From positions 1-64,000 of the forward strand of contig NZ_PZZZ01000010.1 of assembly GCF_003046475.1 (NCBI RefSeq): a DNA stretch of 64,000 nt, given 5' to 3'. The position numbers and the translations under genes are program-made. The notes beneath the pieces were generated by a model, which searched no databases, was not told the DNA's origin, and worked only from the letters and a program-made list of their open reading frames with translations. How positions within the stretch are numbered: the stretch's first letter is position 1; each line of letters opens with the position of its first letter. Positions 55,763 to 64,000 of the stretch are shown here, one piece after another. This DNA comes from Mycoplana dimorpha (GTDB lineage: Bacteria > Pseudomonadota > Alphaproteobacteria > Rhizobiales > Rhizobiaceae).

Positions 55763-57850
55763 ATGACGGATATGGCAATACTGAAAGTCGACGGACAAGA
55801 GATCGAGGTTCCGGATCATTTCACGCTGCTGCAGGCGTGCGAGGCAGCCGGCGCCGAGGTCCCGCGCTTCTGTTTCCACGAGCGGCTTTCGGTCGCCGGC
55901 AACTGCCGCATGTGCCTGGTCGAGGTGAAGGGCGGTCCGCCGAAGCCGGCGGCCTCCTGCGCCATGAGTGTGCGCGATCTGCGTCCGGGGCCGAACGGCG
56001 AAGCGCCCGAAGTCTTCACCACCACGCCGATGGTCAAGAAGGCCCGCGAAGGCGTGATGGAATTCCTGCTGATCAACCATCCGCTCGACTGCCCGATCTG
56101 CGATCAGGGCGGCGAGTGCGACCTGCAGGACCAGGCGATGGCCTTCGGCATCGACAGTTCGCGCTACCAGGAAAACAAGCGCGCCGTCGAGGACAAGTAC
56201 ATCGGTCCGCTCGTCAAGACGATCATGAACCGCTGCATCCACTGCACGCGCTGCGTCCGTTTCACCACGGAAGTCGCCGGCATCAGCGAGCTTGGCCTGA
56301 TCGGCCGCGGCGAGGATGCGGAGATCACGACCTATCTCGAGCAGGCGATGACCTCGGAGCTGCAGGGCAACGTCGTCGATCTCTGCCCGGTCGGCGCCCT
56401 GACCTCCAAGCCCTTCGCCTTCACCGCCCGCCCGTGGGAGCTGAACAAGACGGAATCGATCGACGTGATGGACGCGCTCGGCTCGGCGATCCGCGTTGAC
56501 ACCCGCGGCCGCGAGGTGATGCGCGTCCTGCCGCGTGTCAACGAGGACATCAACGAGGAGTGGATCTCCGACAAGACCCGCTACATCTGGGATGGCCTGA
56601 AGACGCAGCGCCTCGATCGCCCCTATGTCCGCAAGGACGGCCGCCTGCAGGCTGCGACCTGGGCTGAGGCCTTCGGCGCGATCAAGGCCGCTGTCGCCGG
56701 CAAGACCGGCGACCGTATCGGCGCGATCGCCGGCGATCTCGCCTCCGTCGAGGAAATCTATGCGCTGCGCGAACTGATGACTTCGCTCGGTTCGCCGAAC
56801 ATCGACTGCCGTCAGGACGGTACGGCTCTGCATCCGTCCTTTGGCCGCGCCAGCTATGTCTTCAACCCGACGATCGCCGGGATCGAACAGGCCGATGCGC
56901 TGCTGATCATCGGCGCCAACCCGCGCATCGAGGCGGCCGTTCTGAACGCCCGCATCCGCAAGCGCTGGCGCATGGGCGGCTTCCCGATCGCCCTGATCGG
57001 CGAACGGTCGGACCTGCGCTACGACTACGAATATCTGGGCGCCGGCCCTGAGACGCTTGCCGAGCTCGTCGACGGCAAGGGCAGCTTCTTCGCCACGTTG
57101 AAGCAGGCCAAGAACCCGCTGATCATCATCGGCCAAGGTGCGCTGACGCGTGCCGATGGGCTGGCAGTGCTGGGCAACGTTGCCAAGCTGGCCGGAGCCG
57201 TCGGCGCGGTCACCGCCGAGTGGAACGGTCTTGCCGTCCTGCACACCGCAGCCGCGCGCGTCGGCGGTCTCGACCTCGGCTTCGTGCCGGCCGAGGGGGG
57301 CAAGGCTGCCGCCGAGATGCTGACGGAAACCGAGGTCCTCTTCCTGCTCGGCGCCGACGAGATGGATTTTTCGAAGAAGACCGCGTTCACCGTCTATATC
57401 GGTTCGCACGGCGACAACGCCGCCCATGTCGCCGACGTCATCCTGCCGGGCGCGGCATACACCGAAAAGTCGGGCACCTGGGTCAACACCGAAGGCCGCG
57501 TCCAGATGGGCAACCGTGCCGGCTTCGCGCCGGGCGAGGCCCGCGAGGACTGGGCGATCCTGCGGGCCCTCTCCGACGTGCTCGGCAAGAAGCTGCCCTT
57601 CGATTCGCTGGCGCAGCTGCGCGCCAGGCTCTACGCGCAACATCCGCATTTCGCGGACATCAACGAGATTGCCGCGAGCGAGGGCGGCGATCTGGGCGCG
57701 CTGGCTAAAAAAGGCGGGAAGATGGCCACTTCCGGGTTTGCGTCTCCGGTCAAAGACTTCTATTTGACGAACCCGGTAGCGCGCGCCTCCGCGGTCATGG
57801 CCGAGTGCTCGGCACTCGCCCGAAATAACTTCAAAGCCGCGGCGGAATAG
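55763..57850 (+). CDS. nuoG: NADH-quinone oxidoreductase subunit G
   Basis: 695 residues. Iron-sulphur electron wire of the peripheral arm. The [2Fe-2S] ligands are in [20 protein letters not shown]; [4Fe-4S] ligands follow in [20 protein letters not shown] and [10 protein letters not shown]; then a molybdopterin-oxidoreductase-like domain. ATG 55763 ([16 protein letters not shown]) is preferred, as the residues before it do not belong to the family; GGAAAGCGGG lies upstream. Confidence 0.96.
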   Translation: MTDMAILKVDGQEIEVPDHFTLLQACEAAGAEVPRFCFHERLSVAGNCRMCLVEVKGGPPKPAASCAMSVRDLRPGPNGEAPEVFTTTPMVKKAREGVMEFLLINHPLDCPICDQGGECDLQDQAMAFGIDSSRYQENKRAVEDKYIGPLVKTIMNRCIHCTRCVRFTTEVAGISELGLIGRGEDAEITTYLEQAMTSELQGNVVDLCPVGALTSKPFAFTARPWELNKTESIDVMDALGSAIRVDTRGREVMRVLPRVNEDINEEWISDKTRYIWDGLKTQRLDRPYVRKDGRLQAATWAEAFGAIKAAVAGKTGDRIGAIAGDLASVEEIYALRELMTSLGSPNIDCRQDGTALHPSFGRASYVFNPTIAGIEQADALLIIGANPRIEAAVLNARIRKRWRMGGFPIALIGERSDLRYDYEYLGAGPETLAELVDGKGSFFATLKQAKNPLIIIGQGALTRADGLAVLGNVAKLAGAVGAVTAEWNGLAVLHTAAARVGGLDLGFVPAEGGKAAAEMLTETEVLFLLGADEMDFSKKTAFTVYIGSHGDNAAHVADVILPGAAYTEKSGTWVNTEGRVQMGNRAGFAPGEAREDWAILRALSDVLGKKLPFDSLAQLRARLYAQHPHFADINEIAASEGGDLGALAKKGGKMATSGFASPVKDFYLTNPVARASAVMAECSALARNNFKAAAE

Positions 57851-57869
57851 GCGTAAGGGAATAGGCATT

Positions 57870-58916
57870 ATGGACGCTTTCATTTCGAGCTATGTGTGGC
57901 CCGCGATCATCATGATCGGACAGTCGCTGCTGCTGCTGGTCGGTCTGCTGATCCTGATCGCCTTCCTGCTGCTCGCCGACCGCAAGATCTGGGCGGCGGT
58001 GCAGCTGCGCCGCGGCCCCAACGTCGTCGGTCCCTTCGGTCTGTTCCAGTCCTTCGCCGACCTTTTGAAATTCGTCTTCAAGGAGCCGATCATCCCGTCG
58101 GGGGCGAACAAGGCGATCTTCCTGATCGCGCCGCTCGTCTCGGTGACGCTGGCACTCGCCACCTGGGCCGTCGTGCCGGTGGCCGACAGCTGGGTGATCG
58201 CCAACATCAACGTCGGCATCCTCTACGTGTTCGCGATCTCGTCGCTCGAGGTCTATGGCGTGATCATGAGCGGCTGGGCGTCGAACTCGAAGTATCCGTT
58301 CCTCGGCGCCCTGCGCTCCGCCGCGCAGATGGTCTCCTACGAGGTGTCGATCGGCTTCGTCATCGTCACCGTCCTTCTCGCCGTCGGTTCGCTGAACCTG
58401 ACCGACATCGTGAACTCGCAACGCGACGGCATCGGCACCATGCTCGGCCTGCCGGCCTCCTTCCTGGACTGGCACTGGCTGGCGCTGTTCCCGATGTTCG
58501 TGATCTTCTTCATCTCGGCGCTCGCCGAGACGAACCGGCCGCCCTTCGACCTGCCGGAAGCAGAATCCGAACTCGTCGCCGGCTACATGGTGGAATACAG
58601 CTCCGCCCCGTACATGATGCTGATGCTCGGCGAGTATGCGGCGATCGTGCTGATGTGTGCGCTGACGACGATCCTGTTCCTCGGCGGCTGGCTGCCTCCG
58701 GTCGACTTCTGGCTCATCAACTGGGTACCGGGCATCGTCTGGTTCCTGCTGAAGGCCTGCTTCGTCTTCTTCATGTTCGCGATGGTCAAGGCGTTCGTGC
58801 CGCGCTATCGCTACGACCAGCTCATGCGTCTCGGCTGGAAGGTGTTCCTGCCCATCTCGCTGGCCATGGTCGTCATCGTTGCATTCGTGCTGAAGCTCAC
58901 CGGCTGGTCCGCATGA
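57870..58916 (+). CDS. nuoH: NADH-quinone oxidoreductase subunit H
   Basis: 348 residues, eight helices. Links peripheral and membrane arms at the quinone chamber. Conserved [20 protein letters not shown] and [20 protein letters not shown] (with the functional acidic residues) are intact. Confidence 0.97.
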   Translation: MDAFISSYVWPAIIMIGQSLLLLVGLLILIAFLLLADRKIWAAVQLRRGPNVVGPFGLFQSFADLLKFVFKEPIIPSGANKAIFLIAPLVSVTLALATWAVVPVADSWVIANINVGILYVFAISSLEVYGVIMSGWASNSKYPFLGALRSAAQMVSYEVSIGFVIVTVLLAVGSLNLTDIVNSQRDGIGTMLGLPASFLDWHWLALFPMFVIFFISALAETNRPPFDLPEAESELVAGYMVEYSSAPYMMLMLGEYAAIVLMCALTTILFLGGWLPPVDFWLINWVPGIVWFLLKACFVFFMFAMVKAFVPRYRYDQLMRLGWKVFLPISLAMVVIVAFVLKLTGWSA

Positions 58917-58956
58917 CGGCGTCCCCCGTTGGTTTCAGCAGCATTGGAGCTCAATA

Positions 58957-59448
58957 ATGGCTAGTCTTTCGCAAGCCGTGAACTCGCTGTTCCTGAAGGA
59001 GTTCGTCGGCGCGTTCTTCCTGTCGATGCGGTATTTCTTCCGGCCGAAGGCGACCTTGAACTATCCCTTCGAGAAGGGGCCGGTTTCGCCGCGCTTCCGG
59101 GGCGAGCATGCGCTGCGCCGCTATCCGAACGGCGAGGAACGCTGCATCGCCTGCAAGCTGTGTGAGGCGATCTGTCCGGCCCAGGCGATCACCATCGAGG
59201 CAGGCCCGCGCCGCAACGACGGCACCCGCCGCACGGTGCGCTACGACATCGACATGGTGAAGTGCATCTATTGCGGCTTCTGCCAGGAAGCCTGCCCGGT
59301 AGACGCCATCGTCGAGGGGCCGAACTTCGAATTCGCCACGGAAACCCGCGAAGAGCTCTACTACGACAAGCAGAAGCTGCTCGACAACGGCGACCGCTGG
59401 GAGCGGGAGATCGCTCGCAACATCGCGATGGATTCGCCCTACCGCTGA
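58957..59448 (+). CDS. nuoI: NADH-quinone oxidoreductase subunit I
   Basis: 163 residues. Two [4Fe-4S] clusters (N6a/b) bound by [20 protein letters not shown] and [20 protein letters not shown]. Start [20 protein letters not shown]. Confidence 0.97.
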   Translation: MASLSQAVNSLFLKEFVGAFFLSMRYFFRPKATLNYPFEKGPVSPRFRGEHALRRYPNGEERCIACKLCEAICPAQAITIEAGPRRNDGTRRTVRYDIDMVKCIYCGFCQEACPVDAIVEGPNFEFATETREELYYDKQKLLDNGDRWEREIARNIAMDSPYR

Positions 59449-59588
59449 TGCGGGGGATGGTGACCGGCCGCGCTGATGCGTCGGCCGGCCGATAGGTTAA
59501 GCATGTGCCTGGTGGCGTTGGGCCGCCAGGCGTCGACGGAAGGGCGGCACCAGGCGGTCCTCTCCGGGGAAGACGAAAAGGCACCGAC

Positions 59589-60203
59589 ATGGGTCTGCAG
59601 GCTCTCTTTTTCTATCTCTTCGCCTTCGTGGCGGTGGCGTCCGCGTTCATGGTGATCGCCGCCAGGAACCCGGTCTACTCCGTGCTGTTCCTGATCCTCA
59701 CCTTCTTCAACTCGGCGGGGCTGTTCCTGCTGACCGGCGCCGAGTTCCTGGCGATGATCCTGCTGGTGGTCTACGTCGGCGCGGTGGCGGTGCTGTTCCT
59801 GTTCGTGGTGATGATGCTGGATGTCGATTTCGCCGCGCTGCGTTCCGGAGTGATCGAGCACGCTCCGGTTGGCGTGCTGGTTGGCGTTGTGCTCGCAATC
59901 GAACTGATCGTCGTGGTCGGCGGCGCCACCCTGTCGCCGGAAGTCGCCAGCAATTCGGCCATGCCGATCCCGCCGCTGACCGAGCGCACCAACACGGCGG
60001 CGCTGGGCGACGTGCTCTACACGAACTACGTCTATTTCTTCCAGATCGCCGGCCTGATCCTGCTGGTGGCGATGATCGGCGCGATCGTGCTGACGCTGCG
60101 CCATCGCCCCAATATCAAGCGCCAGGACATCCCGACACAGGTCGCACGCACGCCGGAAACCGCCGTCGAGGTGGTCACGGTGAAGCCGGGCCAGGGTATC
60201 TGA
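59589..60203 (+). CDS. nuoJ: NADH-quinone oxidoreductase subunit J
   Basis: 204 residues, five helices, membrane arm. ATG 59589 (MGLQALFFYLFAFVAVASAF) is the family start; the longer open frame upstream is proline/glycine-rich and unrelated. Typical AEFLAMILLVVYVGAVAVLF segment. Confidence 0.95.
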   Translation: MGLQALFFYLFAFVAVASAFMVIAARNPVYSVLFLILTFFNSAGLFLLTGAEFLAMILLVVYVGAVAVLFLFVVMMLDVDFAALRSGVIEHAPVGVLVGVVLAIELIVVVGGATLSPEVASNSAMPIPPLTERTNTAALGDVLYTNYVYFFQIAGLILLVAMIGAIVLTLRHRPNIKRQDIPTQVARTPETAVEVVTVKPGQGI

Positions 60204-60232
60204 GGCGGGCGGGACTTTAAGGAATTCGCATC

Positions 60233-60541
60233 ATGGAAATCGGTATCTCCCACTATCTGACGGTCAGCGCCATTCTCTTCACGCTTGGCGTCTTCGGCAT
60301 CTTCCTGAACCGGAAGAACGTCATCATCATTCTGATGTCGATCGAACTGATCCTGCTCTCGGTCAACATCAACATGGTCGCTTTCTCGGCCTTCCTGAAC
60401 GATATCGTCGGGCAGGTCTTTGCGCTGTTCATCCTCACGGTCGCAGCTGCGGAAGCGGCAATCGGGCTTGCAATTCTCGTCGTCTTCTATCGCAACCGCG
60501 GCTCCATCGCCGTGGAAGACGTCAACGTGATGAAGGGCTGA
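60233..60541 (+). CDS. nuoK: NADH-quinone oxidoreductase subunit K
   Basis: 102 residues, three helices, with the conserved membrane glutamates near [20 protein letters not shown] and [20 protein letters not shown]. Start [20 protein letters not shown]. Confidence 0.97.
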   Translation: MEIGISHYLTVSAILFTLGVFGIFLNRKNVIIILMSIELILLSVNINMVAFSAFLNDIVGQVFALFILTVAAAEAAIGLAILVVFYRNRGSIAVEDVNVMKG

Positions 60542-60548
60542 TCGGGTC

Positions 60549-62546
60549 ATGGATACCATCATCAAGGCAATCGTCTTCCTTCCGCTGATCGGCTTTTTGA
60601 TCGCGGGTCTCGGCGGCAACACCATCGGCGCCAAGGCGTCCGAATATGTCACCAGCGGCTTCCTGGTGATCGCCTGCGCGCTGTCGTGGCTGGTGTTCTT
60701 CCAGGTCGCGCTGGGCGAAGAGGAATTGATCAAGGTGCCGGTGCTGCACTGGATCCAGTCCGGCAGCTTCGACGTCGAGTGGGCGTTCCGCGTCGACACC
60801 CTGACGGCTGTCATGTTCGTGGTCGTCAACACCGTGTCGATGCTCGTGCATATCTATTCGATCGGCTACATGCACCATGACCCGCATCGGCCGCGCTTCT
60901 TCGCCTACCTGTCGCTCTTCACCTTTGCGATGCTGATGCTGATCACGGCGGACAACCTCCTGCAGCTGTTCTTCGGCTGGGAGGGCGTGGGCCTTGCCTC
61001 GTACCTGCTGATCGGCTTCTGGTACAAGAAGGCCTCGGCAAATGCTGCCGCGATGAAGGCGTTCATCGTCAACCGCGTCGGCGACTTCGGCTTCCTGCTC
61101 GGTATCGCCGCCGTCTTCGTGCTGTTCGGCTCGATCAACTTCGAGACGATCTTCGCCACGGCAGCCACCTACCTGCCGGCCGAGGGGACTGCGGATGCGG
61201 CCGCTCCGATCATCACCCTGTTCGGCATGCCGCTCGACAAGGCCGATGCCCTGACGGGCGCCTGCCTGCTGCTCTTCATGGGCGCGATGGGCAAGTCGGC
61301 GCAGTTCCTGCTGCACACCTGGCTTCCCGACGCCATGGAAGGCCCGACGCCGGTTTCGGCCCTCATCCATGCCGCAACCATGGTCACCGCCGGCGTCTTC
61401 CTGGTCGCCCGCATGTCGCCGCTGTACGAACTGTCGCCTGACGCGCTGACCGTCGTCACCATCGTCGGCGCGATCACAGCCTTCTTTGCCGCCACCGTCG
61501 GTCTCGTGCAGAACGACATCAAGCGCGTCATCGCCTATTCGACCTGCTCGCAGCTCGGCTACATGTTCGTGGCGCTCGGCATCGGCGCCTACGGCGCGGC
61601 GATCTTCCACCTGTTCACCCACGCCTTCTTCAAGGCGCTGCTGTTCCTCGGCGCCGGCTCGGTGATCCATGCCGTCGACGGCGAACAGGACATGCGCTAC
61701 ATGGGCGGCCTTCGCACCCACATTCCGGTGACCTTCTGGATGATGACGATCGGCACGCTGGCGCTGACCGGCGTCGGCATCCCGGGCACGATGATCGGCT
61801 TTGCAGGGTTCTTCTCGAAGGACGCGATCATCGAATCGGCGTTCGCCTCGCACAGTGCGGTCAGCAACTTCGCCTTCATCCTGCTGGTCGTCGCTGCGCT
61901 GTTCACCAGCTTCTATTCCTGGCGCCTGGCATTCATGACTTTCTTCGGTCGGCCGCGCGCTTCCTCGGACGTCATGCACCATGTGCATGAATCGCCGGCG
62001 GTAATGCTGGTGCCGCTCTATATTCTGGCGGTCGGCGCGATCTTCTCCGGGTTCATTGCCGTCGAATACTTCTACGGTCACCACTATGAGGAGTTCTGGC
62101 AGGGCGCCATCTTCACCGGCGTGGAGAACAAGCTGATCGAGGAGTTCCACCATGTGCCGCTGTGGGTGAAATGGAGCCCGTTCGTGGCGATGGCGCTCGG
62201 CCTGTTCACGGCCTGGTACATGTATATCCGCCGGCCGGACCTGCCGAAGTACCTCGCAGAGCAGCACCGCGGACTCTACCAGTTCCTTCTGAACAAGTGG
62301 TACTTCGACGAGCTGTACGATTTCCTGTTCGTCCGTCCGGCACTCTGGCTCGGACGCCTGTTCTGGAAGGGCGGTGATGGCGCGGTCATCGACCGTCTCG
62401 GCCCGAACGGCCTGGCTGCGCGGGTGCTCGACGTGACCGATCGCGTCGTCCGCCTGCAGACCGGATACCTCTACCACTATGCCTTTGCGATGCTGCTCGG
62501 AATTGCGGCACTCGTTACCTGGATGATGCTCGGGAGTTCCATCTGA
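60549..62546 (+). CDS. nuoL: NADH-quinone oxidoreductase subunit L
   Basis: 665 residues. Distal antiporter-like pump subunit with the lateral helix. Conserved core segments [40 protein letters not shown] and [20 protein letters not shown] hold the channel Glu, Lys and His residues. Stop overlaps the nuoM start by 1 nt. Confidence 0.97.
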   Translation: MDTIIKAIVFLPLIGFLIAGLGGNTIGAKASEYVTSGFLVIACALSWLVFFQVALGEEELIKVPVLHWIQSGSFDVEWAFRVDTLTAVMFVVVNTVSMLVHIYSIGYMHHDPHRPRFFAYLSLFTFAMLMLITADNLLQLFFGWEGVGLASYLLIGFWYKKASANAAAMKAFIVNRVGDFGFLLGIAAVFVLFGSINFETIFATAATYLPAEGTADAAAPIITLFGMPLDKADALTGACLLLFMGAMGKSAQFLLHTWLPDAMEGPTPVSALIHAATMVTAGVFLVARMSPLYELSPDALTVVTIVGAITAFFAATVGLVQNDIKRVIAYSTCSQLGYMFVALGIGAYGAAIFHLFTHAFFKALLFLGAGSVIHAVDGEQDMRYMGGLRTHIPVTFWMMTIGTLALTGVGIPGTMIGFAGFFSKDAIIESAFASHSAVSNFAFILLVVAALFTSFYSWRLAFMTFFGRPRASSDVMHHVHESPAVMLVPLYILAVGAIFSGFIAVEYFYGHHYEEFWQGAIFTGVENKLIEEFHHVPLWVKWSPFVAMALGLFTAWYMYIRRPDLPKYLAEQHRGLYQFLLNKWYFDELYDFLFVRPALWLGRLFWKGGDGAVIDRLGPNGLAARVLDVTDRVVRLQTGYLYHYAFAMLLGIAALVTWMMLGSSI

Positions 62547-64000
62547 TGACCGATTGGCCGATTCTTTCCGCGGTCACCTTCCTGCCGCTGGTCGGCGTGG
62601 CGTTGCTGCTGCTGACGCGCGAGGACAGCCCGTATGGACGGCGGAACATCCTGAACGTCTCGCTGCTGACGACGGTATTCACCTTCATCCTGTCGCTGTT
62701 CATCTGGGCGGGCTTCGACTATTCGAATCCCGGCTTCCAGATGCAGGAACGGCACGACTGGCTCGGCACCGGCATCAGCTATCATCTCGGCGTCGACGGC
62801 ATTTCCATGCTGTTCGTCATCCTGACGACGTTCCTGATGCCGTTCTGCATCCTCGCGAGCTGGACTTCGGTCGAGAAGCGCCTGAAGGAATACATGATCG
62901 CCTTCCTGATCCTGGAAGTCTTCATGGTCGGCGTGTTCGTCTCGCTCGACATCGTCCTGTTCTACGTGTTCTTTGAAGCCGGCCTGATCCCGATGTTCAT
63001 CATCATCGGCGTTTGGGGTGGCAGGGATCGTGTCTACGCGGCCTACAAGTTCTTCCTGTACACGCTGCTCGGCTCGCTGCTCATGCTGCTCGCGATCATG
63101 GCGATGTACTGGCAAGCCGGTACGACCAGCATTCCGGAACTGCTTGCCTACAGCTTCCCGGCCCAGATGCAGACATGGCTGTGGCTTGCCTTCTTTGCCT
63201 CGTTTGCTGTGAAGATGCCGATGTGGCCAGTCCACACCTGGTTGCCGGACGCGCACGTCCAGGCGCCGACCGCCGGTTCGGTCATCCTGGCCGGCATCCT
63301 GCTGAAGCTCGGCGGCTACGGCTTCATCCGCTTCTCGCTGCCGATGTTCCCCTTGGCGTCCGACTTCTTCGCGCCTTTCGTCTTCACGCTGTCTGTCGTG
63401 GCGATCATCTACACCTCGCTGGTGGCGCTGGTGCAGGAGGACATCAAGAAGCTGATCGCCTATTCGTCGGTCGCGCATATGGGCTATGTCACCATGGGCA
63501 TCTTCGCGGCGAACGCGCAGGGCGTGCAGGGCGCGCTGTTCCAGATGCTGTCGCACGGCATCGTCTCCGGTGCGCTCTTCCTCTGCGTCGGTGTCGTCTA
63601 CGACCGCCTACACACCCGTGACATCGCCGCCTATGGCGGCCTGGTCAGCAACATGCCCAAATACGCCGTGGCCTTCATGATCTTCACCATGGCGAACGTC
63701 GGCCTGCCGGGAACCTCCGGCTTCGTGGGTGAAGTGCTGACCGTGCTCGGCGTCTTCCGCGTCAACACCTGGGTTGCGCTGTTTGCCGCGACCGGCGTGA
63801 TCCTCTCGGCAGCCTATGCGCTGTGGCTGTATCGCCGCGTGATCTTCGGCCCGCTCGAGAAGGAGAAGCTGAAGGCGCTGCTCGACCTGTCGGGACGCGA
63901 GAAGGCGATCCTCTACCCGCTGATCGCGGCGACGATCTTCTTCGGCGTCTATCCGATGCCGGTCTTCGAAGTGACGTCTGCCTCCGTGGATGCCCTCCTG
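62546..64000 (+). CDS. nuoM: NADH-quinone oxidoreductase subunit M (partial, window end)
   Basis: 485 codons from ATG 62546 ([20 protein letters not shown]), open to the end of the window; the family is about 500 residues long, so only the C-terminus is missing. Antiporter-like pump subunit with [40 protein letters not shown] and the discontinuous helices. nuoN should follow. Confidence 0.96.
   Translation, partial: MTDWPILSAVTFLPLVGVALLLLTREDSPYGRRNILNVSLLTTVFTFILSLFIWAGFDYSNPGFQMQERHDWLGTGISYHLGVDGISMLFVILTTFLMPFCILASWTSVEKRLKEYMIAFLILEVFMVGVFVSLDIVLFYVFFEAGLIPMFIIIGVWGGRDRVYAAYKFFLYTLLGSLLMLLAIMAMYWQAGTTSIPELLAYSFPAQMQTWLWLAFFASFAVKMPMWPVHTWLPDAHVQAPTAGSVILAGILLKLGGYGFIRFSLPMFPLASDFFAPFVFTLSVVAIIYTSLVALVQEDIKKLIAYSSVAHMGYVTMGIFAANAQGVQGALFQMLSHGIVSGALFLCVGVVYDRLHTRDIAAYGGLVSNMPKYAVAFMIFTMANVGLPGTSGFVGEVLTVLGVFRVNTWVALFAATGVILSAAYALWLYRRVIFGPLEKEKLKALLDLSGREKAILYPLIAATIFFGVYPMPVFEVTSASVDALL

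Noticed and set aside
55016-57883. 955-codon minus-strand frame opposite nuoF-nuoG
   Set aside because: Antisense shadow; the plus strand carries the clear iron-sulphur proteins.
1-64000. CRISPR arrays or rRNA operons
   Set aside because: No regularly spaced direct repeats and no rRNA-like stretches were seen.

Overview
The window looks like a chromosomal segment of an alphaproteobacterium in the Rhizobiaceae. The evidence is a rhizobial-type nuo (complex I) operon with long NuoE and NuoG, an adenosylcobalamin-dependent ribonucleotide reductase (NrdJ) of about 1270 residues, Ros/MucR zinc-finger regulators, an imuA-imuB-dnaE2 SOS mutasome with an alphaproteobacterial GAAC-N7-GAAC LexA box, and GC-rich codon use. 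No database search was possible; all family names come from motifs and residues visible in the sequence.

Layout. 1-25 kb is a mosaic accessory zone. It holds a RES/Xre toxin-antitoxin pair, a PHB-depolymerase-like esterase, a cold-shock protein, a DNA-damage block (dinB and a UvrD-like helicase on the minus strand; imuA, imuB and dnaE2 on the plus strand, sharing a LexA box), a mucR gene, several transporters, a divergent EamA/MocR pair with a palindromic operator candidate, and an Att-type ABC exporter operon whose permease is frameshifted. A broken mucR copy and a decayed imuB 3' end lie at 23.4 and 25.0 kb, which suggests loss of a second, related mutasome/regulator segment.

25-39 kb is a probable defence island on the minus strand. 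The first unit is a five-gene operon built around a MotA/TolQ/ExbB-like channel with a long coiled-coil tail and a MotB/OmpA-like partner. This is Zorya-like architecture, but it is joined by a four-TM protein and a membrane-anchored vWA-like protein, with no recognisable nuclease or helicase. The second unit is a complete type II CBASS operon: patatin phospholipase effector, CD-NTase, E1-E2 fusion and JAMM protease. Between them lie a lipoprotein, a secreted thermonuclease, a ClpP-like periplasmic protein and decayed sequence.

39-64 kb is conserved core chromosome: nrdJ with two NrdR boxes spaced 31 bp, gpt, a UspA-type protein, a CinA-N/MoaB-like protein, wrbA, a cytosine-deaminase-like amidohydrolase, tRNA-Val(TAC), two identical tRNA-Asp(GTC) genes, a small membrane protein, and nuoA-B-C-D-(small exported protein)-E-F-G-H-I-J-K-L-M, with nuoM cut by the window end.

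How it works together. The damage block probably provides LexA-controlled error-prone lesion bypass. The island offers two membrane-linked anti-phage candidates: the CBASS phospholipase should degrade the inner membrane when the CD-NTase fires, and the motor-like complex presumably senses or acts at the envelope. The nuo operon encodes the proton-pumping NADH dehydrogenase.
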